A DNA stretch of 42,179 nt from Acidimicrobiaceae bacterium (lineage in GTDB: Bacteria > Actinomycetota > Acidimicrobiia > Acidimicrobiales > MedAcidi-G1), in NCBI GenBank assembly GCA_002726315.1, contig PBSS01000045.1, positions 1 through 42,179 of the forward strand, given 5' to 3'. The notes beneath the pieces are model-generated. The model had not been told where the DNA came from, did no database searches, and was given only the letters and a program-made list of their open reading frames with translations. Numbering within the stretch: the first letter of the stretch is position 1; every line of letters begins with the position of its first letter. A program made the position numbers and the translations under genes. This document shows, one piece after another, positions 22,576 to 31,384 of this stretch.

Positions 22576-23079
22576 CTACACCTTCTCTTGGCAGGTCGAA
22601 CAGCGGCCCAACATGTCGAACCTATGGGACTCGATACGAAATCCGCGGGCCGCGGCTTCTCCCACGAGGCCCTCGATCCCTGCCTCGAACTCATCAGGCA
22701 CCTCAAAGTCATCGACACGACCACACTCGATGCAGACCAGGTGATGGTGGTGGCCAGTCAGGGACTCGTGAAGTTCGAACCTGGAGTGTTCGTACCCCGA
22801 CTCGACACGTCGGACCACACCTACCTCGACAAGTTCGCCAAGGTTGCGGTAGGCAGAGCTCTGTGCCAGGCCGGAGCCGTGACCGGCAGCGAGGATCTCA
22901 GGGAGAGTGAGGGGCCTGCCACCCGCTGCCAGGACCTCGACCACCGAGAACCGGGAGCGGCTGTAGCGCATCGAAGCTGCCCGCAGCCTCCGGCCAACTG
23001 TTACGTGCAAGTCCTCGAGGTCTACAGGATCAGGTGATGGGTCTGATCCATCCATCACAACTACCGATCCCTCAGACAT
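22576..23079 (-). CDS. Fur family metal-responsive regulator
   Basis: A 167-residue repressor of the Fur/Zur/Mur type. The winged helix includes LTLPEILAAGHGSGLAQSSAYRNLGELVEVGVVRRVE. The metal-binding part has HHHHLVCIECGRVDDFE and a C-terminal CSTCQEK, the two CxxC pairs of the structural zinc site. Whether it senses iron, zinc or another metal cannot be decided. An in-frame ATG at 23085 lies only 2 nt after the TAGGCT hexamer and would be upstream of the predicted transcription start, so ATG 23079 is preferred; ATG 23052 is a further option. Confidence 0.88.
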   Translation of the reverse strand: MSEGSVVVMDGSDPSPDPVDLEDLHVTVGRRLRAASMRYSRSRFSVVEVLAAGGRPLTLPEILAAGHGSGLAQSSAYRNLGELVEVGVVRRVESGYEHSRFELHESLTGHHHHLVCIECGRVDDFEVPDEFEAGIEGLVGEAAARGFRIESHRFDMLGRCSTCQEKV

Positions 23080-23087
23080 AGCCATCC

Positions 23088-23093
23088 AGCCTA
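23088..23093 (-). promoter_or_regulatory. -10 element (TAGGCT) for the fur-like gene
   Basis: On the minus strand TAGGCT is followed by 8 nt and ATG 23079, but by only 2 nt before ATG 23085, which helps choose the start. Confidence 0.45.
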
Positions 23094-23149
23094 GGCCGCC
23101 ACAGGGTGTTATCGGGAATCAGCGAGAACCATTCTGCGGAGCTGGAATT

Positions 23150-23785
23150 TCAATAAAGCGCGACTCCGGCCAGTCGGAGGTGCGCCAACTCGTTCATGGA
23201 CCCGACGCTCCGCTCCCCGGATGATGCCGCCAGAACCCGGCTGACCGAGGTGTAGGCAGCCTCAAAGAAGAAGATGCGATCGATTCCGAGCAGGTGTGAA
23301 AGATAGGCACCGATAACACCTCCGTGGCAGGACACCGCCACCCGACGGCCCGGATTGGCTAAGACGATCCTCTCCATGGCGGCAATGACCCTTGCCCGGA
23401 ACACCTCGGGTTCAGGGATGCTGTCTTCGGACATGAACTCCAGCCATCTGGGGTCGCGGGCAGCCTTCAGTTCCTCAATGGGTATGTACTCGGGCTCACC
23501 GAAATCGAACTCGTCAAGGTCCTGATCGACGATCACGTCCAAGCCCAGCTGCCCCGCAAGCGGTGCAGCTGTTTCAAGGGCGCGCCTCTTTGGACCGCTG
23601 TAGATGGCATCGATCTGTTCGTTGTGCCCCCCGTCAGTGGTCCCGGCGGGATGCACTGCCAACCAGTGGGCGAGAGCATCCGCTTGACGGCGACCCAGGT
23701 CCGAAAGTGTCGGATCTGCCTCCTCACCGGTGTGCCTGTTGTCGACGCGGACCGGCAAAGCGTGACGGATGATCAGTAGTTCCAT
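23150..23785 (-). CDS. histidine phosphatase family protein
   Basis: A 211-residue member of the phosphoglycerate mutase-like histidine phosphatases. The catalytic motif is LLIIRHALPVR at the N-terminus, with RH and Ala in place of the usual Gly. YSGPKRRALETAAPLA supplies the phosphate-binding arginine, EFDFGE the acidic stretch, and VAVSCHGGVIGAYLSHLL the second His. It differs from the MSMEG_4193-type protein at 2.5 kb and is not a duplicate of it. The substrate is unknown. It is divergent from the F420-type oxidoreductase. Confidence 0.88.
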   Translation of the reverse strand: MELLIIRHALPVRVDNRHTGEEADPTLSDLGRRQADALAHWLAVHPAGTTDGGHNEQIDAIYSGPKRRALETAAPLAGQLGLDVIVDQDLDEFDFGEPEYIPIEELKAARDPRWLEFMSEDSIPEPEVFRARVIAAMERIVLANPGRRVAVSCHGGVIGAYLSHLLGIDRIFFFEAAYTSVSRVLAASSGERSVGSMNELAHLRLAGVALY

Positions 23786-23794
23786 GGAAGGTGG

Positions 23795-23800
23795 ACGCTA
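23795..23800 (-). promoter_or_regulatory. possible -10 element (TAGCGT) for the histidine phosphatase
   Basis: On the minus strand TAGCGT is followed by 9 nt and ATG 23785. It is part of a divergent promoter pair with 23821-23826. Confidence 0.35.
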
Positions 23801-23820
23801 GCGGCACCATGTCGCCGGGA

Positions 23821-23826
23821 TAGGGT
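23821..23826 (+). promoter_or_regulatory. -10 element (TAGGGT) for the F420-type oxidoreductase
   Basis: TAGGGT is followed by 7 nt and ATG 23834, predicting a leaderless message. Confidence 0.55.
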
Positions 23827-23833
23827 CCACGCC

Positions 23834-24877
23834 ATGAAGATAGACGGAGGCCTCCCAATAGGAATTCCTGGATCCAGCGATTCCACAACGGATGGGATCG
23901 GGGAGATAGCCGAAACGGTTAGGCGCCTGGAGGCAGCCGGCTATTCGGGTGCCTGGACAGCGGAAACCAGCCGTGACCCCTTCTTGCCCCACATGGTCGC
24001 GGCCGAACACACCGAGAGCATCGAGTTGGGCACATCCATTGCAGTTGCCTTCGCACGCAACCCGATGCTGTTGGCAAACCTCGGCAATGACCTGCAGCTC
24101 TATAGCAGCGGTCGGTTCATCTTGGGCCTCGGAACCCAGATAAAGCCGCATATCACCAAACGCTTTTCAATGGAGTGGTCAAGGCCCGCTGACAGGATGC
24201 GCGAGATGGTGCTCGCCATCAGAGCCATCTGGGAGTGCTGGAACGAGGGGGCCCCTATGGCTTTCCGTGGTGAGTTCTACCGCCACACCCTGATGACACC
24301 CTTTTTCAACCCGGGTCCCAACCCGTACGGAACACCCAAGGTGTTTCTCGCAGCCGTTGGACCAAAGATGTCAGAAGTTGCTGGAGAGGTATGCGACGGA
24401 CTCATCTGCCACAGCTTCAGCACTGAGAGGTTTTTACGCGAAGTCACAATCCCAGCTGTGCAGCGAGGCCTCGATGCCTCGGGCCGGACCATGGACGACT
24501 TTGAGATCGTGGGTCCGGGCTTCGTGGTAACCGGCAACACAGAGGAATCCATAGTGAAGTCGTCAGCGGCCACGAGACAGCAAATCGCCTTCTACGGATC
24601 AACCCCCGCCTATCTACCAGTCCTCGACCTCCACGGTTGGGGTGACCTGCAGGCCGAGTTGAACGTAATGTCAAAACGGGGCGAGTGGAAGGCCATGGGA
24701 GACCTTATAGACGATGACATCCTCTCGACGTTCGCTGTGGTGGGCGAGCCTGAGACCATCGTCCCCGGGTACCTGTCAAGGTACGGCGACTGTGTCGATC
24801 GCCTAGCCCTATACACGCCAGGCAGTGGCGACAGCGACGATCTCTGGGCTCCGATAGTGGCTGAGTTCATGACCTGA
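23834..24877 (+). CDS. luciferase-like (LLM class) F420-dependent oxidoreductase
   Basis: A 347-residue TIM-barrel enzyme of the bacterial luciferase superfamily, of the actinobacterial F420-dependent subgroup (TIGR03617-like). Supporting stretches are AETVRRLEAAGYSGAWTAETSRDPFLPHM near the N-terminus, IELGTSIAVAFARNPMLLANLGNDLQLYSSGRFILGLGTQ and RMREMVLAIRAIWECWNEG, then PYGTPKVFLAAVGPKMSEVAGEVCDGLICH. These proteins reduce or oxidise organic substrates using F420; the substrate is unknown. Together with the FrhB-like gene it suggests the organism makes F420, although no F420 biosynthesis gene is in the window. Confidence 0.88.
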   Translation: MKIDGGLPIGIPGSSDSTTDGIGEIAETVRRLEAAGYSGAWTAETSRDPFLPHMVAAEHTESIELGTSIAVAFARNPMLLANLGNDLQLYSSGRFILGLGTQIKPHITKRFSMEWSRPADRMREMVLAIRAIWECWNEGAPMAFRGEFYRHTLMTPFFNPGPNPYGTPKVFLAAVGPKMSEVAGEVCDGLICHSFSTERFLREVTIPAVQRGLDASGRTMDDFEIVGPGFVVTGNTEESIVKSSAATRQQIAFYGSTPAYLPVLDLHGWGDLQAELNVMSKRGEWKAMGDLIDDDILSTFAVVGEPETIVPGYLSRYGDCVDRLALYTPGSGDSDDLWAPIVAEFMT

Positions 24878-24927
24878 TCTCCAGGCACTTGTGCTCTGTT
24901 CCAACCGATTGACCTATGCCAGTCCGG

Positions 24928-24933
24928 TAGATT
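24928..24933 (+). promoter_or_regulatory. -10 element (TAGATT) for the fumarase
   Basis: TAGATT is followed by 7 nt and ATG 24941. A TTGACC at 24909-24914 lies 13 nt upstream, short for a -35 element. Confidence 0.45.
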
Positions 24934-24940
24934 TAGTGGC

Positions 24941-26602
24941 ATGGGACCTGACCCCGATGCACCGGAGTTCGCCTACACGGACCTGCTGCCCCTCCTTGAA
25001 GACCCCTACACCACCACCACTTACCGGAAACTCACCGGTGATGGTGTCTCAACCGTTATCGGGCCAGGTGGCCAACCCTTCCTCGAGGTGGACCCAGAAG
25101 CACTAAGGCTGTTGGCTGCGACGGCCATGCGCGACATCTCCCACCTGTTGCGCCCCGACCACCTAGCCCAGGTGGCAACGATCTTGGATGATCCCGAGGC
25201 ATCCGACAATGACCGCTTCGTCGCCCTTGAACTCCTCCGCAATGCCAACATCGCTGCCGGTGGTGTGCTCCCCTCCTGCCAGGACACGGGAACTGCGGTG
25301 ATAGCAGCAAGGAAGGGACAGTGGGTTCTAACCGACGGCTCGGACCGTGAGGCGATGTCACGCGGCATCTACGACACGTTCCTGAACTCCAACTTGCGCT
25401 ACTCCCAGTTGGCTCCACTGGACATGTTCACCGAGCAGAACACTGGTACGAACCTGCCTGCCCAAATAGACATAGAGGCTGTTTCTGGCAGCGAGTACCG
25501 CTTTCTCTTCATGGCCAAGGGTGGCGGCTCTGCTAACAAGAGCTTTCTTTTCCAGGAAACAAAGGCACTGTTGAACCCGACCAACCTCATGGCATTCCTG
25601 GACGAAAAGTTGCGCTCCCTGGGCACCTCAGCGTGCCCTCCGTACCACCTGGCCGTGGTCATCGGCGGCACCTCGGCCGAACAGAACCTGAAGGTGGCAA
25701 AGTACGCATCAGCCCACTACCTGGACCACCTTCCGATTTCGGGTAGTGAAGCAGGGCATGGGTTCCGTGACATCGAATGGGAGAGCCTGGTACTGGAACT
25801 CACACGTGGCTTTGGCATCGGCGCCCAGTTTGGCGGGAAGTATTTCTGCCATGACGTAAGGGTCATAAGGCTGCCGCGGCACGGTGCCTCTAACCCGGTG
25901 GGCATCGCCGTGTCGTGTTCAGCCGACCGCCAAGCCCTAGGGCGCATCACTGCCGAGGGCGTGTTCCTAGAACAGCTTGAGGAGGACCCGGCCCGGTTCC
26001 TACCCGAGGTCGCAGACATTGACCTGCCTAGCAACGTCGTCGCTATCGACTTGAACCAGCCCATGGTGGAACTATTGGCCGAGTTGACTAGGCACCCGGT
26101 GAAAACCCGGCTGTCACTTACAGGCACCCTCGTTGTCGCACGCGACATCGCTCACGCGCGTATCCGAGAACTGCTCGATGCCGGCCAGCCGATGCCCGAC
26201 TACATGCGCAATCATCCTGTCTACTACGCGGGACCCGCCAAGACCCCCGAGGGGTATGCATCAGGGTCATTTGGTCCCACAACCGCAGGACGGATGGATG
26301 CCTACGTCGACTCGTTCCAGGCAGCAGGTGGAAGCCTCGTAATGTTGGCGAAGGGAAACCGCTCACCACAGGTCACCGAAGCCTGCGCACGCCATGGTGG
26401 CTTCTACCTGGGGTCGATCGGTGGTCCGGCAGCTCGCTTGGCACAGGACTCAATCCGCCACGTTGAGGTACTCGACTACCCGGAACTCGGGATGGAGGCC
26501 GTGTGGCGCATCGAAGTTGAGGACTTCCCAGCATTCATCGTGGTTGATGACAAAGGCGGTGACTTCTTCTCCGAGGTGGACACTCCGGTGCTGTTGCGCT
26601 GA
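24941..26602 (+). CDS. class I fumarate hydratase (4Fe-4S)
   Basis: This enzyme interconverts fumarate and malate in the TCA cycle using an oxygen-sensitive 4Fe-4S cluster. The 553-residue single chain has both the alpha and beta regions, as in E. coli FumA. Candidate cluster cysteines are Cys113 in PSCQDTGTA, Cys232 in [14 protein letters not shown] and Cys326 in AVSCSADR. The beta region shows [45 protein letters not shown] and [15 protein letters not shown]. It stands alone between two oppositely oriented neighbours; the Fe-S supply may come from the Mrp-type carrier at 11 kb, which is only an inference. Confidence 0.94.
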   Translation: MGPDPDAPEFAYTDLLPLLEDPYTTTTYRKLTGDGVSTVIGPGGQPFLEVDPEALRLLAATAMRDISHLLRPDHLAQVATILDDPEASDNDRFVALELLRNANIAAGGVLPSCQDTGTAVIAARKGQWVLTDGSDREAMSRGIYDTFLNSNLRYSQLAPLDMFTEQNTGTNLPAQIDIEAVSGSEYRFLFMAKGGGSANKSFLFQETKALLNPTNLMAFLDEKLRSLGTSACPPYHLAVVIGGTSAEQNLKVAKYASAHYLDHLPISGSEAGHGFRDIEWESLVLELTRGFGIGAQFGGKYFCHDVRVIRLPRHGASNPVGIAVSCSADRQALGRITAEGVFLEQLEEDPARFLPEVADIDLPSNVVAIDLNQPMVELLAELTRHPVKTRLSLTGTLVVARDIAHARIRELLDAGQPMPDYMRNHPVYYAGPAKTPEGYASGSFGPTTAGRMDAYVDSFQAAGGSLVMLAKGNRSPQVTEACARHGGFYLGSIGGPAARLAQDSIRHVEVLDYPELGMEAVWRIEVEDFPAFIVVDDKGGDFFSEVDTPVLLR

Positions 26603-26630
26603 TCTGACTGCAACACAACCAGCACAGGCC

Positions 26631-27494
26631 TCAGATGCAGCGATTCTCTAGACGACCAATGCCGCCAATCTCTGAAACGATTGTCTGGCCAGCCTGGAGG
26701 CACCTGCCCTGGGCATCACCGACACCTGCCGGCGTGCCTGTGAACAACAGATCGCCAGGTTCAAGGGTGCAGATACCCGACAGATAGGAGACCAAGTCAG
26801 GGACACCGGCAATCATAAGAGAGGTCCGACTGTCCTGGCGGACCTCTCTATCGACGGCGCATGAGAGTTTCAGGTCGTCAGGATCGTCAAGCAAGTCAAT
26901 TGAAACTACTGCGGGACCAATAGGTCCAAAAGTGGCATGGCTTTTCCCGAGGCTGAACTGTGGAGGTTGAGCGGCAGTCTGGAGTCGTCTGTCAGAAATG
27001 TCCTGGCCAACTGTCACCCCTGCCAATGCCTCCCACACCTCGCCGGGCTGCAGGTTGGCGCATCGCCGGCCTATCACGGCGACCAACTCAACCTCGTAGT
27101 CGGTGCGCTCACCTACGACCTCAATGTCATGAGCCGGGCCCACTAGGCAGGATGGGAATTTGGTGAAGACGACTGGCTCTCCACCTGTGTCACGGTCCAT
27201 TTCATGGGCGTGATCCAGATAGTTCAGACCTATGGCGAAGACCTGGCGGGGTCGCGGAATTGGTGGCCCCAGCCCTGACAGGTCCACCAATCCGTCCGGC
27301 TCACCATCGGGTGCCCCATTGGCCCCACCCAGATCGTGCAGCTTCTCAGACTCAGCAACCGCAACCATCGGGTCGGCAAGGGACTCTTTCGTCATAGCGC
27401 CCAAATCCCACCAACGGGCAATATCGCCCGTCAGATAACCGTCATCCACGAGGACCGCCCTACCGGTCTCGAGGCTGGCAAGTCTGTAGGCCAT
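26631..27494 (-). CDS. fumarylacetoacetate hydrolase family protein
   Basis: A 287-residue protein with a C-terminal FAH catalytic domain. VFAIGLNYLDHAHEM starts the domain; the metal-binding acidic residues are in DYEVELVAVIGR; GVTVGQDISDRRLQ and ICTLEPGDLLFTGTPAGVG are family hallmarks. Such enzymes cleave C-C bonds in aromatic catabolism or act as decarboxylases or isomerases on oxo acids; the substrate here is unknown. The N-terminal 85 residues are the variable lid domain. It converges with fumarase, 28 nt apart. No Shine-Dalgarno sequence or TANNNT hexamer is evident upstream. Confidence 0.88.
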   Translation of the reverse strand: MAYRLASLETGRAVLVDDGYLTGDIARWWDLGAMTKESLADPMVAVAESEKLHDLGGANGAPDGEPDGLVDLSGLGPPIPRPRQVFAIGLNYLDHAHEMDRDTGGEPVVFTKFPSCLVGPAHDIEVVGERTDYEVELVAVIGRRCANLQPGEVWEALAGVTVGQDISDRRLQTAAQPPQFSLGKSHATFGPIGPAVVSIDLLDDPDDLKLSCAVDREVRQDSRTSLMIAGVPDLVSYLSGICTLEPGDLLFTGTPAGVGDAQGRCLQAGQTIVSEIGGIGRLENRCI

Positions 27495-27651
27495 GGAATA
27501 GCAGTCTGGCGTTGCATCAAAGGCTTACCTCCAAATCACTTCATTTCGCGACCTGCCGGTGGATGCAGAAAAGTGGTGAGAGCTACCTGACAAGACCGAC
27601 TTTTCGCGCCATGATGGACGTGTAGTAACGAGTACCCGCCAACCAACCCAC

Positions 27652-27658
27652 AAGGAGG
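27652..27658 (+). promoter_or_regulatory. strong Shine-Dalgarno-like sequence without an obvious ORF
   Basis: AAGGAGG lies 57 nt upstream of the hibernation factor. No ATG follows at normal spacing. TTG 27660 is only 1 nt away (20 codons) and GTG 27671 is 12 nt away (9 codons), so a short leader peptide is possible but unproven. Confidence 0.3.
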
Positions 27659-27715
27659 CTTGGCACCTGAGTGCACAGCACAGTCCAGATATGCACCTGA
27701 CCCGAAGGGGAGACC

Positions 27716-28483
27716 TTGGTAAAGCCACATGCCATCTGTGATGTCGAGTTGCTAGCGAAGGGAGGGGTGCGATCCGACGAGCGGGACTATGCGGTTCGCA
27801 AGGTCCGTGCACAATGCGAGTTGGGACACGAGCCCGTGCTCTCAGCGGTGGTCAAGTTGAGGCTGAGGGAAAAAACCACCTTAGATCTGCCAGCAATCGC
27901 CGAGGCCAGCATCGACCTAAACGGTGTTGCGGTCCGTGCCCATGCCGCTGGGCAGACAATCACTGAGGCCGTAGACCAACTTGACGAGCGACTCAGCCGC
28001 CGGCTCCGACGCCACCGTAAGCGCCTCGAGGACAGGCGTCGCAGTGGTGAAGTCAACAACAGCCATCGGTCACCCGGTTACTCCGCTATCCCGGCTGAAG
28101 AGAGGCAGGTGGTGCGCCACAAAACCCTGGCACTCCACCCAATGACTCTTGAGGAGGCAGCCGACGAGATGGAGCAACTGGACCACGACTTCTTCTTGTT
28201 CTTAGATGCCGACCACGACATTGACCGAGTCGTCTACCACAACGACCTGCGGAAGATCTGCGTGGTACCCGAGGTTGCTGACGAGGAACTCCCCGGCAAC
28301 ACGAGGCCACCGATAACCGCTGGACGTCTGGTTCTGAACCATCTGCCTCTTAACGACGCCAAGGTGCTACTGGACGAGAGTGACGAGCCATTTGTGTTCT
28401 TCGCTGACCCCGGCTCTAATCGGGGCCAGGTCGTGTACCGCCGCTTCGACGGTCACTATGGCCTGATCACGCCCTCTGACTGA
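27716..28483 (+). CDS. hpf: ribosome hibernation factor, long/DATIN-like
   Basis: A 255-residue protein in which an N-terminal HPF/RaiA-like domain (about 1-105) is followed by two copies of the S30EA C-terminal domain (about 135-190 and 203-255). The first copy has HPMTLEEAADEMEQLDHDFFLFLD and the second LPLNDAKVLLDESDEPFVFF, each followed by a RVVY or QVVYRR strand. This layout matches the mycobacterial dormancy-associated translation inhibitor Rv0079, which binds the 30S subunit in starvation or hypoxia. The start is TTG 27716 behind AAGGGGAG. The 221-bp upstream region is the longest non-coding stretch outside the riboswitch and holds no recognisable sigma site that I would defend. Confidence 0.82.
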   Translation: MVKPHAICDVELLAKGGVRSDERDYAVRKVRAQCELGHEPVLSAVVKLRLREKTTLDLPAIAEASIDLNGVAVRAHAAGQTITEAVDQLDERLSRRLRRHRKRLEDRRRSGEVNNSHRSPGYSAIPAEERQVVRHKTLALHPMTLEEAADEMEQLDHDFFLFLDADHDIDRVVYHNDLRKICVVPEVADEELPGNTRPPITAGRLVLNHLPLNDAKVLLDESDEPFVFFADPGSNRGQVVYRRFDGHYGLITPSD

Positions 28484-28516
28484 GAGCTTGACTGGGCTGA
28501 TCTTCCTCTGGATGGG

Positions 28517-29293
28517 TCAGCACTGCCTCCTGACGGGTACCACGATCGGGCCCGCCTCGTCGTCGATGACCCTGGCCCTGACCCCGTAGTAGCGGGACAC
28601 GGTCTCACCCGTCAGCACCTCAGATGCAGGGCCACACGCCGCAACTACGCCATCGTGTAGCATGACAAGTAAGCCGGCATACTGGCCAGCAAGGGTCAAG
28701 TCGTGCATCGTGGCCAGGACAGTCAGGTTTCGCTCGGACCTGAGTCCGTCAATCAGGTCCAACACCTCCTGTTGGTGGCCGATGTCGAGGGCAGTGGTGG
28801 GCTCGTCCAGCAGGAGAACTGGGGACTCCTGGGCAAGGGCTCTCGCTATCACTGCTCGCTGACGCTCACCTCCTGACAGAGTGTCAGCTGTCCGATCAGC
28901 AAGCTGAACCGCATCTAGGTCGCGTAGTGCTGACATCGCTACCTCCACATCATCCCTGCCTTCAATCTCAAAGAACCCAAGGTGGGAGATGCGACCCAGC
29001 AGCACGTAGTCGAGAACCCTCATGCCAGTCGGGATCACCGGTTCCTGTGGCACGAACGCCACTAGCCTCGCTCTCTCTCGCCGTGCCAGAGAGCGGATGG
29101 GGCGATCGTCTAGGAGGATCTCACCGCCCGCCGCCAGGGTTCCAGCAATAGCACGCAGGAGGGTGCTCTTGCCAGCCCCATTCGGGCCAACAACGGTGAC
29201 CCACCCTCCGGAGGGCACGTCCAGGTCGACTCCATTCAATACCTCGAACCCATCGAAGGAGACGGTGACTGACTTGCATGAAATCGCTGTCAC
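28517..29293 (-). CDS. btuD: BtuD-type ABC transporter ATPase
   Basis: ATPase of a vitamin B12/iron-chelate importer. In 258 residues Walker A is VGPNGAGKSTLLRA, the Q-loop VAFVPQEPVIP, the signature LSGGERQRAVIARAL, Walker B VLLLDEPTTALD and the switch His is in ATMHDLTLAG. The GTG start overlaps the permease stop as GTGA. The cobalamin riboswitch before btuF, the first gene of the operon, points to B12 or a related corrinoid as cargo rather than an iron siderophore. Confidence 0.92.
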   Translation of the reverse strand: MTAISCKSVTVSFDGFEVLNGVDLDVPSGGWVTVVGPNGAGKSTLLRAIAGTLAAGGEILLDDRPIRSLARRERARLVAFVPQEPVIPTGMRVLDYVLLGRISHLGFFEIEGRDDVEVAMSALRDLDAVQLADRTADTLSGGERQRAVIARALAQESPVLLLDEPTTALDIGHQQEVLDLIDGLRSERNLTVLATMHDLTLAGQYAGLLVMLHDGVVAACGPASEVLTGETVSRYYGVRARVIDDEAGPIVVPVRRQC

Positions 29294-30330
29294 CTGGTTC
29301 TCCTAGCCATTCGAAGCACCAGTACGAAGAAGGGTGCGCCCAGAAATGCGGTGACCACACCGATCGGTAGTTCGGCCGGTTGAACAACGAGGCGGGCCAC
29401 GATGTCGGCAAGCACAAGGAACGCTCCACCGAAAAGGACGGTCAACGGGAGGATCACCCGATAGCTGGTTCCAAACAAGAGTCGCACCGTGTGTGGAACG
29501 ATTATTCCGACGAACCCGATCAGTCCACTGACCGACACGGCTGCAGCGGTTCCCAGCGAGGCTGCGACCACTGTCGTCAGACGCATCCTCTTTACATCCA
29601 AGCCGAGCGATCCTGCCTCTTCGTCACCTACCCCTAGTGCGTCCAAGCGGTGTCTCACCAAGAGGATGACGGTGAGACACACACCTGTGTAGGGGGCGAG
29701 TAAGGCCACATCGTTCCATCCGGCGGTACGCAACTGCCCCAAGACAAAGAAGTAGACCTGTCTGATCGTCTCGGACTCACGTTGTTGGATGAAGGTCTGC
29801 AGAGCGGTGAAGAAGCTCGCGACAGCCACACCCGAAAGCACAAGGCTCGTAACCGGGTCCAGGCGACTACCGGTTGCTCCAACCAGGTAAGTGAGGGTAA
29901 CTGCAGCCAAGGCCCCAGCGAAGGCCGAAAGCGGCACCGGGTCCAAGATGCCGACTCCGTCACCGGCACCCGAGACGATCGCTAGCGTGACCCCGAAGCC
30001 GGCGCCGGCTGCCACTCCCAGAAGATAGGGATCAGCGAGGGGGTTGCGAAAAACTCCCTGATATGCCCCTCCCGCAGTGGCCAGCATGGCCCCAACCAGG
30101 AGACCGAGCACCACTCTGGGCAGACGGATCTCCCAGATGATCGCCTGCTGCCGCTCACCTAAGCCCGAGTCCACCTCGACGAGCGGCAGCCGGTTGGCCA
30201 TCTCAGCCAACACCTCCCCCAGACCCAAGTCAGCTGGGCCGAGGACCAGGCCAGCGAGGCTGGCTGCAAGGACAGCCAAGCCGCCGGAGGCCAACCACCA
30301 CACACGGAGCCGTGCCGGCCCAAGACTCAC
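29290..30330 (-). CDS. btuC: BtuC-type ABC transporter permease
   Basis: A 346-residue FecCD/BtuC family permease with about ten membrane segments. Family stretches seen are EIRLPRVVLGLLVGAMLATAGGAYQGVFRNPLADPYLLGVAAGAGFG, SGVAVASFFTALQTF, the coupling region GDEEAGSLGLDVKR and SGLIGFVGIIVPHTVRLLFG near the C-terminus. It forms the channel with BtuD. The start is GTG 30330, 44 nt after btuF; the next gene overlaps its stop by four bases. Confidence 0.92.
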   Translation of the reverse strand: MSLGPARLRVWWLASGGLAVLAASLAGLVLGPADLGLGEVLAEMANRLPLVEVDSGLGERQQAIIWEIRLPRVVLGLLVGAMLATAGGAYQGVFRNPLADPYLLGVAAGAGFGVTLAIVSGAGDGVGILDPVPLSAFAGALAAVTLTYLVGATGSRLDPVTSLVLSGVAVASFFTALQTFIQQRESETIRQVYFFVLGQLRTAGWNDVALLAPYTGVCLTVILLVRHRLDALGVGDEEAGSLGLDVKRMRLTTVVAASLGTAAAVSVSGLIGFVGIIVPHTVRLLFGTSYRVILPLTVLFGGAFLVLADIVARLVVQPAELPIGVVTAFLGAPFFVLVLRMARRTR

Positions 30331-30374
30331 AGCGCACCGGGGTGACGGTCGACACCCATTAGGACATCACAACC

Positions 30375-31298
30375 TTAGAACCCCTCGATCGCAGTCCTGA
30401 CGGACTTGACAAAGCTGACCACCCGTGGTCCCCATCGAGCTGACGTGTCCTGATCAACTGGGACAACGTGACCTTCAACAACGGCTGTCAGAGCACCCCA
30501 GCCCTGGCGAGCAGCCACGGTCTCGGCCGACTCTCCCCATGCGGCATCAGAGAGGAAGATGATGTCCGGATCTTCTTCCAAGATGAACTCGGCTGACAAC
30601 TGTGGCCAACCAAAGCCAGCCTTGTCAGCTGGATCGGCAATGTTTTCAAGGCCCAGCAGGGCGTAGAGCTGGCCTACGAACGTAGACGAGGTAGCTGAAT
30701 AGAGCGTGTTGTCGATCTCATGGAAGTAGGTCATACCGGTGCCGACGGAGTCGTCGGCCAAGGCTGCCAGTTCTTCCTTGATTGATGCGTTCAGAGCCTC
30801 GGCCTCGACTGCGTGGCCAGTGAGTGTCCCCAGTTCGGCTATCTGCGAGTAGGTGTCGTCGATCGAGCTGGCGGCCCTCTGCATTACGGTCGGAATCTCA
30901 AGGGCTTGGAGGCCCTCGACTAGATCACCCGGGTCGTAAGAGATGACGACAAGGTCTGGTTCGTAACCGGCGATGGCCTCCAAGTTGGGTGTAAAACCCG
31001 AGAGTTCGGTGACAGGTGCTTCGGCCGGATAGTTGGACATGTTGTCCACGGCTACGACCTGGTCCCCCGCCCCAATTGCATAAAGGATCTCGGTAGCAGT
31101 CGAAGACAGAGAAATGATCGCCACTGGTTCGGCAGGTGTCGCTAGCGTTATCGGTAGAGCCGTCGTCATGGCTATCCCTGACGCAGCGAACTGCCCCCCG
31201 CTGTCAGCGGATCCACATGACGCTGAGGAAAATGCCAACGCGGCCAGCAAGACCAGAGGGCAGAGGCGACCGAAAGTCCCGATGGGTGTGCTCTTAAT
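30375..31298 (-). CDS. btuF: BtuF-type cobalamin-binding lipoprotein, probable ATT start
   Basis: Substrate-binding lipoprotein of the B12 importer. The class III binding fold is visible: VAIISLSSTATEILYAIGAGDQVVAVD, GFTPNLEAIAGYEPDLVVIS and FILEEDPDIIFLSD. The only start that gives a proper signal peptide is ATT 31298: it lies 6 nt after AGGAG and yields a Lys/Arg N-region, the hydrophobic LCPLVLLAALAF and lipobox SSASC (307 residues in total). Upstream in-frame codons lie inside the riboswitch, and the next downstream candidates are within the hydrophobic core. ATT starts are rare (E. coli infC is a known case), so this is a reasoned but unusual choice. Confidence 0.82.
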   Translation of the reverse strand: MKSTPIGTFGRLCPLVLLAALAFSSASCGSADSGGQFAASGIAMTTALPITLATPAEPVAIISLSSTATEILYAIGAGDQVVAVDNMSNYPAEAPVTELSGFTPNLEAIAGYEPDLVVISYDPGDLVEGLQALEIPTVMQRAASSIDDTYSQIAELGTLTGHAVEAEALNASIKEELAALADDSVGTGMTYFHEIDNTLYSATSSTFVGQLYALLGLENIADPADKAGFGWPQLSAEFILEEDPDIIFLSDAAWGESAETVAARQGWGALTAVVEGHVVPVDQDTSARWGPRVVSFVKSVRTAIEGF

Positions 31299-31304
31299 TG
31301 GTTT

Positions 31305-31338
31305 CTCCTGTCTGCCGAACGAACGGGCGCAGACAGGA
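31305..31338 (-). promoter_or_regulatory. Shine-Dalgarno-sequestering hairpin of the riboswitch
   Basis: Positions 31306-31315 pair perfectly (10 bp) with 31329-31338 around a 13-nt loop. The btuF ribosome binding site AGGAG (31305-31309) lies within the 3' side of this stem. There is no T-run after it, so translational rather than transcriptional control is expected. Confidence 0.7.
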
Positions 31339-31384
31339 ATCCCTGCCCGATGACCGCTCTTCCTCGAGAGCCGTTGTCGAGAAT

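Noticed and set aside
23125-23135. AGAA-CCA-TTCT inverted repeat upstream of the fur-like gene as a Fur/Zur box
   Set aside because: Only four bases per arm and no match to known Fur or Zur consensus; too weak.
26602-26636. ATCTGA/TCAGAT inverted repeat between fumarase and the FAH-family gene as terminator
   Set aside because: The loop is over 20 nt, the stem is AT-rich and short, and no T-run follows.
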